This document shows, one piece after another, positions 38,312 to 49,410 of a DNA stretch of 64,000 nt. The notes beneath the pieces were generated by a model. It was not told the origin of the DNA. It was given only the letters and a program-made list of their open reading frames with translations, and did no database searches. Within the stretch, counting starts at the first letter, position 1; the number at the start of each line of letters is the position of its first letter. The DNA lies in contig JAGFBZ010002260.1 in the NCBI GenBank assembly GCA_018398805.1, positions 682,001 to 746,000 on the forward strand. Reading direction: 5' to 3'. The stretch comes from Hirundichthys speculiger (Eukaryota > Chordata > Actinopteri > Beloniformes > Exocoetidae). Both the position numbers and the translations under genes were made by a program.

Positions 38312-41300
38312 GTAGAAATCCAATCAAAACACAAAAACATATCATGCAGACAACCACAGCCTTACCTTTTTATCTTACAGCTTCTCACAAAATGTTTTGA
38401 AACACTTGTACGGTTGCATTTGATCCACCTTGACTGGAAACAGTGTAGCTGGTTCCTCTTAGATCTGTAGAGTACATTCAGTCGTGTTCCTGAATGTTCT
38501 GCTGAAGAATCATTTCAGAAGAAACTGTAAGGAAAGGCCCATTAATTATCACAGTTGGAAATTGATGCTAAATGCTAATCAGTCACTGGGTTAACAGTAA
38601 ACATATATTTTTAGTCATGTTTGTTTTTCCTACTTTGTTTTTTTGTATCCAGCATTGGCTGAAGAAAAACCCTTATTAGTTGACCTCAGAATAACATGCA
38701 CACAAAATAAAACCACACACCTGCGTTTGCATGTTCATTATTAATCCATTCTATCAAGGTCTAAGAGAACCAGGTTAATTTTTTTTTTTTGTTTGTATTT
38801 TAAAGAGGATGGAAAATAATATGAACGTCATTAATACTTTGATAAAACAATAAAACTAGGGTTATGTAAGTTTATGTTATAGCATCTTGTGCAATATTTG
38901 TTTTTGCACAATAATCTGCAGGATCTCCAGAGCAGAGTCAGCCAACTTTCTTTTCTTCTTTTTGTTTTTTTAAACGACAAACAAGCAATATCAACATTTT
39001 CACTTATTACTTCGGTATCGCTGAATGTGCCGCACCATTTCTGCCTGGTTTTGTGTGCATAATACATACTTACCTCATGAAAGGGATATATTACTTCAGT
39101 ACCTTCTTGTCACAATAATGTCACTAATGATTATTTACATCCAGGGATTACTGTTAAATAAGTAGCTCGCTAATTATCTGTAAATGAGGATGTTTCACAG
39201 ATGCTTCGGGTAGGTACATTCTTCTTGCAGGTTGCTTGCACACATCTCAGCTCAGATCTCGGTGCGTTCCCATGATCTCAGCCCACATCCTCACTGCACA
39301 CGACCCACATTCACACAGACACCCAAACATCTGCAGATCTGCAGTACGGCTTCGCCATCCTCCTCCTCTCCAATTCATATCTCACTCTTGTATTTTTCCT
39401 TTTCATTCATCCGTCTCTCTCTCTGTGCGGGTGGGGGAGGGGGGTTTTTAGAGGCGGGGGGGGGGGGGGGGGGCAGGATATATGAGGCAGGATGAGAGTA
39501 TCAGATTGTTCCTGTTTTGCTGTCTCTGAACTGTAGTAACTTGACGGAAGCCGGGGGAAACTGTTGTGTAGATGAGGTGTCAGGCTGCTGGAGAAAAATA
39601 GGATGCGGACAGACAAAAGCCCATTGTGTGATTGTGTGTGTGCCCACGCGCTGCACAAACATGCCCATGCTGACACGATCATACAGTACACCAATACCTG
39701 CAGAGCTGCACGCCGCATCGCAACTGAACCTCTTTCACCTTCTCTCGGGGCAAAAAAAAAAAAAATTAATCACTTAAATTATTTATGCCAAAACTGAATA
39801 ACTGGCGTATTTGGAATGCCGGTCTGGAACGAAATCAAATAAATGTTAAGTCATGAGTCAAAACAGGTGTGTCTGCTGTCTGAGAAGCATGCGCTCCGTT
39901 GCCATAAATAAAAGTACAAAAAAAAACCTGTCTTCTTATTAAACACTGGCATACCAGATGTTTTTAAAGTCTTCATTGGTATTGGTTCAAGTGTTGGTGT
40001 CTGCGCGTGGCCTTTAATGCTCGCTGCGGTTAACGTTTTAGCTCTCGGTTAACTGCTCTTATTAAACACGACCGAGGAAAAGCGAATGTGTCTACAAACT
40101 GAAAAATAAAAATTGCTCTGGCGTTTTGCGGCCTGGCGACTTTGATCGAGGGAAACAGCTGAAAATGCTGGCAGCCTGCGGGAAATGTGTGAGGGAAATC
40201 GTGAGGAAAGTTCACACTAGATCAAACGCAGAAAGAAACTAGTGGATTTGAAACATGTTTGGTGAACAAGAATGAAGCAGGAGGGTTTGTTTGTGAATCC
40301 ACTCAGGGTTAAAGTTGCTGAGGACCTCAGTCACTGTGTGATTCAGGCATTTCCTTGATTCCTGTTATGTCTGGCTCTATTACTATGTCTGGACTAATTA
40401 CAACTGCTGACTGGGTAAATGCCCTGGTTAAGACTGCATCTTATGCTTAGTGGATTTCAAGGCAATCGAAAAATGAGGGGTTGACCACTTTGGATTGTTT
40501 TTGGGATCAAATGCAGACCGAAGGCAGATTTTACTTTACTTGTTCTGTTTTTGTTGTGTGAGCTTGTTTCACTTTATTCATTTATTTATTTATTTTAATG
40601 TCTTTAAGGTAAAAAAAAAAAAAAGAAAGAAAGAAAAGAAAACATACATTTATACCTGGGTCAATCTCTGTTTTTTTTTTTTTTTGCTTCCCCAGTTCAA
40701 ACACACATACATATTAGATAAATTGTAGGTCTGTGCAGCTGTAGGTATTTATTGTGCCATTGCTGCCATGGACTCTTCAGGCTGTACCCAGGTGGAGGTG
40801 CTGCTAGAGTTGTCATTTATGTTTTAATTTTGCCATTTTTCTTTTATTCTCTCTCTCTCACACACACACACAGATCTGAGAAGCAATAGAAACTGGATCT
40901 GACATCTTGTCTAAGAGCACTTCAACCTACTCTGTAGGAGGAGCTCAGGACTGAGCCTCTAAACTCTGAGCTCAGGGCAAAAAACACAAACGGGTCTGTG
41001 ACCCGTGTGAGGACAAGCATCTGGTACCGCCTGAGCTTTATTTGTAGTTTGCTCTCGTCAGTTTGGCGTAAACTTAATCAAATCCGAATCTAAAAATGAG
41101 GGAGAGGCTTGGCTCGATACAGTCTAGTGTTGTGCCGGGGGCATGTTATGTAACCGGGACCGATGGCGTATCGGGTCCCAGCTCCAGCCTCATTCCATTC
41201 AGCGCTGAGGGGAAACATCCGACGAGTCGCTCCGTTTACCGGCAGCCTGTGATGCAGAGCTTCACCGTCGCATGTTCAAAGCAAATTGAAAACACAACAA

Positions 41301-43756
41301 TGTGGACGGGCCACATGTTTAAAACTTATCTGCAAGTTGTATCGTTCTTCCGTCACGGCCTCTGACTTTCTCACCACACAATGGTTTACTGGCACACATG
41401 GTCGGAAAACTACGAGCTTTGTTTTCTCACGAGATAAAGGTGGAGATCACGTCAATAGTCTGCTGGGACATTTCAGGGGAGATTTGTGGCATGAGTCAGG
41501 TTTTAGTTCAGACTAAATTCTTAAGTGAGGGAGATAATAAGTAACATTTATGTACATCAGTTTGATTCCTCAACACTTACATGGAGGGTACATTATTACA
41601 TCATTTATCCTCCAGATTAGCCGTCTTTCATCACGGCAGCTTTGAAAACTTTAAAAAACAGAAAAAAACAACGTGTCTTTATAGAGCCGCCACCACTGCT
41701 TCGTCACATCAGGGTTCATGGGTTCTTCTTCTCCTGAAAGCTTCCACATAATAGATAACCACAGACCGACAGCAGCTGTTTGATGCCATGGCAACAGAGT
41801 CAGAAAAACTCTCTCTTCCTTTTCCACAGCATTTAGCTGTGAGAATCCCACCCAGGTATGACCTGATATCCTGGTCAAGCCGACCGCTGTGCTGAAACGC
41901 TGTCACACAGGATGTACTGTATGTGAGGGGAAGGACTGTTAGACGGCACAAATTCTACGTACGTCTGGATTCTGTGTGTGTGTTTGTGTGCGTGTGTGTG
42001 TTTGACTGACTGGTAATGTAGAAATCTGAAAGCTTTTCAAATCCCACTCTGTTTTTCCTTTCTGCAGGTGCTTTAGTACGAGGCCCATCGGACCCCCATG
42101 ACAAATTCTTGAAAAGAAGCCGTGCTTGTAGTTTGATTTCTTCGATAAAATATGACTCAGGTGTTTGGAAAATATGACTCTCTTATGCAATAGGGTTGAA
42201 AAAAAAGCATACACAGTACCTGTGTTGTGTAAAGTCTGTCTGGAGGGTTCAAGCAGCTTTCTCTTTGTTGTAGAACAGGGTGGGATTTTTTTTTTTTTAT
42301 GTTTTAGGGAAAAGCTTGTGTTTAAAGCAAAATTGTTAGAATAATAATAGTGCTTCTGTATTTAATGCTCAAAGTTTTGTCTGACATTACATTTACATTT
42401 CACTCCTATTGAAAACTTCCTGACGTATCACATTTTGCGTTCCTCAAGTAAAATGTGTCAACCTCTTCTTGAAGTCCTCAGTTTCTGGTCTAACAACAAA
42501 AAAGAACCTTCGTGTTTGCAGTACTTTATTTTAGTCATCTTAATAGTTTGCAACCTCTTCAGTCTCAATATGACATGCTTGAAAACTTTTAATAATGACT
42601 TTAGTTGAGTTTTCACAAAGAAAGAATTTCAAAGCAGAACCGACGTCCCAAAAGGAAGATGAGATTTCAGACTTTTCATCTGTTGATGCAAAGGTGATGA
42701 GATGAATCACGGCTGGTTTTTATTTCTTTGTTCATGAACTGCACGTCGAATCCAACAAATCTTGTTTTTAAAAGAGCATTAAGACCTGATGGAAAATAAC
42801 CATCACATTCCACTTTGACTGTATGAGAATGCCGTCCTCAGCTGAACATCAGATAACGATGATGCCTTCTCTGTTAGTCTTGGCGTTAGTTGAGAAGAAG
42901 AAAATCAGTCTTTCCTGCAGAATTTTATAAAGTGATGGAAATGTGCAAAAGATTTGTTTCATCGAAGCAGGGAGAGCAAAGACAGAGCGAAGACCTGCGA
43001 GCGCAGAGCTGCCCATCAGTCTTCTTGTGATTGTAGACAAGTCCACACTCCCCTAACCAAACAGTGGCCCAGTGCGTGCAGGAATGCACTGAGGAGGTCA
43101 CAGAGAGGAGGACAGGAGAGACAGAACAGAAGGAGGGATGAAAGCAGGACTGATGAGGTGAGAGGCCACAAGAGATGAGGGTCATCTTGAGGAAGGAATA
43201 AGACTGAGCAGGACGGTGTCAGAGAGGATAAGACCTGTAGGAGAAAGGGGAAAGCTGGAGATGAGGCACAGAGAGTTAAAGCCTTAAGGAAACGTATCAT
43301 GCCTTTCTACTGAAAACAGGAACATTTCCTGAGTTTCAAACGGACACAAAGGAACTCCCCTAATGGCCTCAGTTGGGTCTTTTGCTCAGTGATTCTCTCA
43401 TTTTCTTGTCTGTCATTACTTTATTGAGTCTCTTAGTCGCCTTTGTGACCAGGAGGCTGATAGTTGGGATGAGGGACCATGAGAGTTGGATAAAAATTAG
43501 ATGACACTTTCTGAAAAAATATCAATTATTCCTTCAAATTAAGTTGAAACTGAAATTTTAACATGAGAACTAAAATCCTTGGTATCGCTTTAATGGAATA
43601 TCCGCGATGTGCTTTGGTCAAAATACCACCGAGACAGTGCGACTGCTTCCCTTGTGACCTCGTCTATGGAGCGCTGTCAGTGGCAGCCGGCTTCAGGTGG
43701 CGGAGTGAGCCATTTGAGTTTACTCCACCCCCTCTTCTTCCACTGGGTGTGCCCCT
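38312..43756. other. Gene-free intronic region
   Basis: Nothing was recognised apart from the G-tract at 39437-39473, a short CA run at 40859-40873 and T/A homopolymers. Confidence 0.4.
39437..39473 (+). repeat. G-rich tract with an 18-base poly-G run
   Basis: Runs of G (gggggaggggggttttta, then 18 consecutive G at 39456-39473) follow each other within 50 bp. Four or more G-runs this close can form a G-quadruplex. Poly-G runs of this length are also frequent sites of sequencing or assembly error. Confidence 0.85.
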
Positions 43757-43906
43757 TCTGCCAATTGACCTTTCGGTAAGCACCGCCCCCTTCCCAGTTA
43801 CTGTTGCTAGGTCGGACAAAGTTGCTGCTCCTGTGTTAAGGACTGTGTTAATTCGCTATTTTTCCGATGTGTATCATCAGTGTTAATATTATACTATAAT
43901 AACGCC

Positions 43907-43990
43907 ATGGTGAAATATTGCTGCTGGGGACCTGCAACAGTGACTCGAGGTGTCCAAAACGTTTGGAGGGGGCATTTTTATTCTCTTAAG
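43907..43990 (+). pseudogene. THAP zinc-finger remnant, left arm
   Basis: ATG at 43907 begins MVKYCCWG. With a one-base shift it continues TCNSDSRCPKRLEGAFLF, the start of a THAP-like finger found in fish transposase genes. The second half of the domain is deleted in this arm. The frame break is the same one as in the right arm. Confidence 0.7.
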
Positions 43991-44044
43991 TTTACTTTGT
44001 TTATTAGATGATTGATTTAACTACCGTTCAGTAAAAGTAATAAT

Positions 44045-44466
44045 TAGGGCTGGGCAAGTTTTAGTGCCAAAAAAATCTTTAAAAGAAATTACCTGATTTA
44101 ATGTTCTGATTGTGGCCTCTAGATTGTTAGGATTTTGTTGGTAGACTTTTTTTTATTATTCATTAAAAAAACAGGATGACATTAATGTCCTGGCAGTGGC
44201 AATAAGCTTTATTTTATTTGACATTTTTTAAGATGAGATTTACACTAAATATGTGTTACTGACAAGTGCTGATACTAAAAGTGTTTGAACAACAAATGTT
44301 ATGGCACTTTAGTTCATATAGCAGCAGAACATTTAAATAAAAGTGACCTTTACACTACTTTTGAATTCATTATTTGATTTTCAGTATACAATGCGATTAA
44401 TCGTGATTAATCAGGGAAATCATGTGATTAATCGCGATTAAAAATTTTATTCGTTGCCCAGCCCTA
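44045..44466. mobile_element. hAT MITE with perfect 8-bp target duplication, inside the left arm
   Basis: Ends are tagggctgggcaagttttag and, read inward from the right, tagggctgggcaacgaataa: 13 identical terminal bases. GTAATAAT flanks both sides (44037-44044 and 44467-44474). The right arm of the inverted repeat has the same site unoccupied (44773-44780, as its complement). It is 422 bp long and non-coding, related to the copy at 37388-38311. Confidence 0.93.
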
Positions 44467-44831
44467 GTAATAATATGATTTAGCAGCAGGAAGGGTGATG
44501 AGTGAAAACGTCTCTCTGTTAGCATTAGCTCTGGTACATAGTGTCAATGACTTCTCCACTATGGATCAGAGCTCGCTAGCCAGCTATGAGCCTGCCTTGT
44601 TGTTTACAAATATGAATGGCCCTGGATATCTATTTTGTTAACGTTATTTTATTAGTTATATTAATACACTGTTGTGACTGTCTCGTGTTAACATAGCTCT
44701 GGTGTGGGACTGACCTATGGACCAGAGCTAATGCTAACAGAGAACTCATCACCCTCCTTGCCGCTAAATCATATTATTACTTTTACTAAATGCTGGTTAA
44801 ATCAATCATCTAATAAACACAGTAAACGTAC

Positions 44832-45024
44832 CTTGGAGTAAATGTAAGTGTGTTTTGTAACTTTCCCCACGCTCAGTTGCTTGTGTGGACGGACACAACT
44901 TAACCTACAGCTGCATTTTTCCAGCGTTTGTTTCGGCTTGGGAAAGAGAATAAAAATGTCTCCTCCAAACGTTCTAGACACCTCGAGTCACTGTTGCAGG
45001 TCCCCAGCAGCAATATTTCACCAT
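44832..45024 (-). pseudogene. THAP zinc-finger exon remnant, right arm
   Basis: Read on the - strand from ATG (45024-45022), the sequence gives MVKYCCWG, a one-base frame loss around 45000-45005, then TCNSDSRC, and a block FPKPKQTLEKC followed by VRPHKQL and KHTYIYSK. It ends at AAG|gtacgt, a good splice donor. The spacing of paired Cys near the start, FPKP in the middle and HTY.(C)SK at the end is that of THAP (C2CH) DNA-binding fingers of transposases. The expected late Cys is Tyr here (YIYSK), so the finger would be defective even without the frameshift. Confidence 0.72.
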
Positions 45025-45172
45025 GGTGTTATTATAGTATAACATTAACACGGATGATACACATCGAAAATATAGCGAATTAACACAGTCCTTAACGCAG
45101 GAGCAGCAAGTTTGTCCGACCTAGCCAACAGTATCTGGGAAGGGGGCGGTGCTTACCGACGGGTCAATTGTC

Positions 45173-47043
45173 CTTCAGCTTTGTGCTTCCACACGGGGAC
45201 GGTTAGAAAAACACCGCAACACAGATAGGGGTCCTGATATGACGGTCAGTCGGGGTAACAGACTAGTCGACAGTCATGTCGCAGTCCTTCATGTACACCC
45301 AGTAAACTCTGGGCTTCTGGTCCATTCACATTTTTTTTTTTTTTTGTAATGGTGGAACCGCTGCTGCCTTGTTCATGAGGCGTTCAGTGAGAAACGATGG
45401 TTTGGAATCCCCGACTTTACACAACTTCACGGTGGAACATTGACTACCTCGTCTCTTTTTCTAAATCAACGGTATACTGCAGCTGGTGGGTGAGAACGGT
45501 GAGTGAGAGAGGTACAACAAACGTAGCCTGTTTTGAAGTGACAATGGGATGGAAATAAAGATAAAGAGGATGGATTTCCCACTTTACTGCAAATCTGAAC
45601 GGCTCAATGACATATTTTCTGAAGGATCAATGTCGACGTCTCGATGTGGCATTAGCTGAACACGGGGTTATCATGGTGGTGCAAGCATGTCTAAATGTCA
45701 TGGATATGGTGTCCACAAACCCATCATTGCACTTCTCGGCTCACACTCGACTCTGCACGTCCACAACGTGAGTGGTTGCCATGGTACCAGCATGTTCTGT
45801 GCTCTCTTCTTGGCTTTTTTTTTTTTTTTTTTTTTTTCCCCTCCTCTGCTCTGCTTTCTCCAGGTGTATTTTTTCCCTGAATGTTAGCAGCTAACAGATC
45901 TTGATATCTCTGTCTCTGGGTGTCATACGGTTCGTGCCCTCCTCCGTCCCACTCCTGGCTACGTTAACGGCCCCAACAGAGCTCCCACAACACTCCTGAC
46001 AACTGTTGGGACTTCCAGATATTACGTTATGCAAGAGAACTGCACACTAATCCCCCTTTATGTCTAAAAATATGAGGTTATGTATTAGGCCAAATTATTA
46101 TTATTGAATTATGAACAGTCAAAATAGATGAATCACTTCATGTTGTAACATTCCCTCCTGACGCCGACTGCAATTGTTGCAAGTATCCGGGTAGATTTGT
46201 CTGGGTTGGATAAGACGGTGAAACCTTAGAGAAACAACTCATGTCATGGTGAGAAGGTTTGGGTTTCTCGTACGGGAATGGTTTAGACAGCTGGCAGGAA
46301 AGGCAGCGCTATCTGCAGAATAAATTCCCCCTCTGATTTACTGCAACTGCTTCTTAGAGGTGTGTTTAGATCAGGCAGAGTTTTATTTATCCACGCTTGA
46401 CTGAATGTGTGAGAGGAGAGATCCTTCTGGTAGAGACCCATGCAGGCAGCATGTTTGTGCTGCAGCATACCCCGGCTGCATCCGTGAAACTACCACTGAT
46501 GCAGACCTGAGTAACTGAGGGTTGAATCGAATGAATCCTGGTAGAGGTTTCCTAGTACTAGTAGTTCTTAGTAGTGATGACTTTGATCTAATTTAAAGCA
46601 CTGCAAAGTTGTGCAACAGAGCAAACAATAGGACTTGTTTAATTATGCAAAATACTAAATTGTAAGGAAATATGAGTTTTTACATCATATCATAAATATA
46701 TTTGGGAGTGAACCTTTCACAGAAACTTATAAATAGCTCAGCAATTTAAATTATGAGTGTGTTTTTTTCCTCCCTAAACTGCAGGATTATAAATCTGATT
46801 TTTCACTAGCTTGTTCGTTGTAAAAGCAGGTTGTATTCCTCAATAAATATTTATTATAAATGAAAAAGGCAAACATGGAAGATGTTTATATGCTCCTTTA
46901 ACACATTTTCTGCAGTATTTGATAGAATGGACATGCAGATCACCAAACGAGTGCAAAATAATTGAAAGAAAAAATAAACGGGGCGGTGGCAGCTCATCAG
47001 ATCGCCCAAATAAACTGTGATTTTAGAGATTATGGAGATCTTT
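45173..47043. other. Gene-free intronic region
   Basis: A poly-T run occurs near 45815. No exon or repeat family was recognised. Confidence 0.4.
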
Positions 47044-48313
47044 GGCCAGATCTCCTAAAACCACTATTAAGGGATAGCGAGTAGCAGAGGGGCGTTCCCC
47101 CGCAAAGAACGCAATCTTCCACCTTGTTAAACCCGCAATCCCACCTGCGCTACCTTCTACATTATCCATAGGTGTAGTTAGGGTGTTCCACCTGTTAAAC
47201 CAATCAGTGCGTCAGCAGCCATTGCCTTTAAGAGCAGGTTGCGCTACCCGCAAACCACTATGGAGCGTCTATTCATCCAGATCGGAGCAGCTCTGGTGCG
47301 CAGCTCGTCTGGGACTCTGCTGTAGAGCTTCCTCCTCTTCCTTCCTCCTCCTCCTCTGCACTGATATATACATACAAATATTTTTATACAGACAATCCCT
47401 ATCGGCTACCTGAAAGTCCCAGATAGTTGGTGCGCTCCCGGTAAACACACTCTGGTCGTCTATGGTTTAACTGGCGAGCAAGCCATTTAAGACGATCTCT
47501 GCCATTTTCTCAGGGGTTCAACTGAGGCCAAATCACGCTTTTTATACAAGAGTTAATTGGAGAAGTAGAGCTGTTTGTGCATGTCCACATGTGACCAGGT
47601 GGACGCACACTGATGCCATTTGGACTAGGGCTGGGTTAAACGATTATTTTTGTAATCGATTAATCTAGAAAATAGTTTTTCGATGCATCGATTAATCTAA
47701 CGATTCATTTTTAAATCCGATTCGATTCGATTCGATTTCGATTCGATTATCGATTATCTCCCCATAATTTGACCTATATAGCAATTAATGCAAATTTATC
47801 TCCATGAATAAAACACAAATTTCTTCTTTCAAGTTCAAAAATGAATTATATTGAACAATACAACAATAAAGTGCACACAGTTATAGTGCAATGGAATCCT
47901 ATAATAAAAAATAATAAAATAAAACTTTCCTTCAATAAATAAAACTGCAAAAAACACAATCTGAACCAAAATCTTATCAACATAAAATAAATAAAAAATA
48001 ACAGCAGCAGTGACAGCTGCAATTTACAAAACAACACAATGTGTGACAGCAGCAACTTAGCCTAATCATTTAAATCTGTGAAATAAATAACAAATAAATT
48101 TTAAGTATTAGGCCTATTACTGTTAAGTGAACAGTAGTTTAACTTTTAGTAGTTAGGATGCTCTCAGTAAGTGCAGCAGCCTGCAGGGGGGGGGGGTTTT
48201 TTCATCTGATAGTACAAACTTTTCTGCTTATCCCTGAAAACATAAATCACAAACACAGTGCACAGGTTAATAAAAATATATACTTCTAAATGATCTGCCC
48301 ATACCAATAAAGT

Positions 48314-48340
48314 ATAATAATAATAATAATAATAATAATA
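48314..48340. repeat. (TAA)n microsatellite
   Basis: Nine trinucleotide units within the hAT element. Confidence 0.93.
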
Positions 48341-48444
48341 CATCAACCTAAAAGTTGAAAGTTAAACTAACTTTAGCGTGTATTTGAGGAGTGTGTGTCT
48401 GTGTCATTTAAAAAAAAGTGTGTCAGCAAGAGGCGAGTGTGTGA

Positions 48445-48648
48445 TAGAGATGCGCGGTGATGAACCGTGCCCCGCGAAGCACTCAAATAATAATAATAAT
48501 AAAAATATTTTACATATTATTAAAAAGGATGGCGGGTCGGTTCGGTTTTGAAAATTGGTGAAAAAACGTTCCTGCAAATGGATAGCGGGCGGATAGAGAT
48601 TTTAAGAAGCGGTTGCGGGTTAAAATATACGTCATCCGCGCATCTCTA
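48445..48648. mobile_element. 204-bp hAT MITE nested inside the 47626-49120 hAT
   Basis: Ends are tagagatgcgcggtgatgaa and, read inward, tagagatgcgcggatgacgt, with 13 identical terminal bases. GTGTGTGA flanks both sides exactly (48437-48444 and 48649-48656). It is therefore the third layer of insertion. It includes ATA/TAA-rich centre sequence and no coding capacity. Confidence 0.93.
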
Positions 48649-48660
48649 GTGTGTGAGGGG

Positions 48661-48680
48661 CGTGTGTGTGTGTGTGTGTG
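48661..48680. repeat. (GT)n microsatellite
   Basis: Ten GT units within the hAT element, next to the GTGTGTGA target copy of the nested MITE. Confidence 0.92.
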
Positions 48681-48815
48681 TTTAAGTGGGCACATGTTCT
48701 GTGTGTGCGAGGCTGGAGCACAAGTTACGTAGTGCGGTTTGGATGAATGACGGGGTTAATCACCGCAAACAAGGAAAGAAAAAAAAGTTGAAAACTTACG
48801 GCGTCCCTTCTCCAC

Positions 48816-49020
48816 TCAAGCAGCTCCCGGGTGCCTCTTCTTAAGGTGCTGGTGCATCGCGGTAGTGCTTTTATGATATGCCATCTCTATTTTTGCACAG
48901 GTCACAGACCACCGAATCGTTCCCTTTAGGTGTAAAGTACTCCCATAGTTTTGACATCCTGTTACGAGATAGCTTCTTCTCCCCCGACTCGCTGCTACTC
49001 GATGCCGCGGCCGCCGCCAT
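48816..49020 (-). pseudogene. hAT transposase BED zinc-finger exon, frameshifted
   Basis: The ATG (49020-49018) opens MAAAAASSSSESGEKKLSRN, then RMSKLWEYFTPKGNDSVVCD and LCK. After a one-base shift in an A-run (+ strand T-run 48890-48894) it continues IEMAYHKSTTAMHQHLKKRH and PG. This is a complete BED finger: aromatic W..YF, C-x2-C and H-x-H-x4-H region. A possible splice donor (gtaagt on the - strand, about 48799-48794) follows. No catalytic DDE-type domain is present in the element. Confidence 0.88.
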
Positions 49021-49410
49021 TTTTTGATTCTGAGTGACGACGCATCGACGTGCAGATTTTGCGTCGACGTATTTTTTGCGTCGACGTAATCGATGACGTC
49101 GACGCGTCGTCCCAGCCCTAATTTGGACGCGCTCTTGTACGCGCCGAGATGTGGATTGTGAGTTGGGGGTTGTGGGTTGCGGGTAGCGGGTGGTCTGACC
49201 ACCCGCTGCGTTCGAAAGATACTGAGTTTGCGGAAAGGGCAAAAGACACGCCCATTGCCACACCTACACAATGAGTTAGGGAGTCAGCATAACAGGTAGC
49301 AGCTTCAGGGAGCAGAAGATTGCATTAGCGGTTAGCGGAGGTTCCTAAACCTGCAATTTGCGGGTAGCAGGTAGCGGCTAGCGGCTAGCGGGAGGTGTAC
49401 GATCGGGGCC

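Larger units (their letters stand above)
43757..45172. repeat. Long inverted repeat made of a THAP-finger DNA transposon fragment
   Basis: The left arm (43757-44044 continuing 44467-about 44535) is mirrored by the right arm (about 44719-45172). Landmarks are ccaattgacc...ggtaagcaccgcccc on the left and ggggcggtgcttacc...ggtcaattg on the right. A spacer of about 180 bp (44536-44718) separates them. The left arm has lost about 125 bp that the right arm keeps, and has gained a MITE. Transcribed RNA could fold into a hairpin with a stem of about 400 bp. Confidence 0.88.
47626..49120 (-). mobile_element. BED-finger hAT transposon with perfect 8-bp target duplication
   Basis: The left end tagggctgggttaaacgatt and the right end read inward, tagggctgggacgacgcgtc, share 10 terminal bases. 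ATTTGGAC flanks both sides (47618-47625 and 49121-49128). The paralogous repeat at 60.6 kb has ATTTGGAC once, uninterrupted, which proves the insertion. Length is 1495 bp, including a nested 204-bp MITE. It carries only the BED exon of a transposase, so it is an internally deleted, non-autonomous copy. Confidence 0.95.
47044..49410. mobile_element. Composite repeat with ggcc...gatc termini, carrying nested hAT elements
   Basis: The left part (ggccagatctcctaaaacc, ctattaagggatagcgagta, gttcccccgcaaagaacgca) matches 60105-60225. The part just before the inserted hAT (tttgtgcatgtccacatgtg, accaggtgga) matches 60606-60650. The right end is rich in gcgggtagcgg sub-repeats and finishes with gatcggggcc, which mirrors the ggcccgatc left end seen in the 60-kb copy. 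The element class is uncertain, because no clear target duplication was found. Removing the inserted hAT leaves about 0.87 kb. Confidence 0.75.

Noticed and set aside
39232..39797. Overlapping frames on both strands around the poly-G tract
   Set aside because: Pro/Ser/Gly-rich translations of low-complexity DNA.
49090..49100. tgacgtcg near-CRE at 49095
   Set aside because: It is part of the repeated gtcgacg sequence at the hAT terminus rather than a separate regulatory site.
48871..49263. 130-codon and 151-codon - strand frames taken as intact proteins
   Set aside because: They are two frames of one BED-finger exon broken by a single-base shift, extended upstream by transposon terminal sequence.
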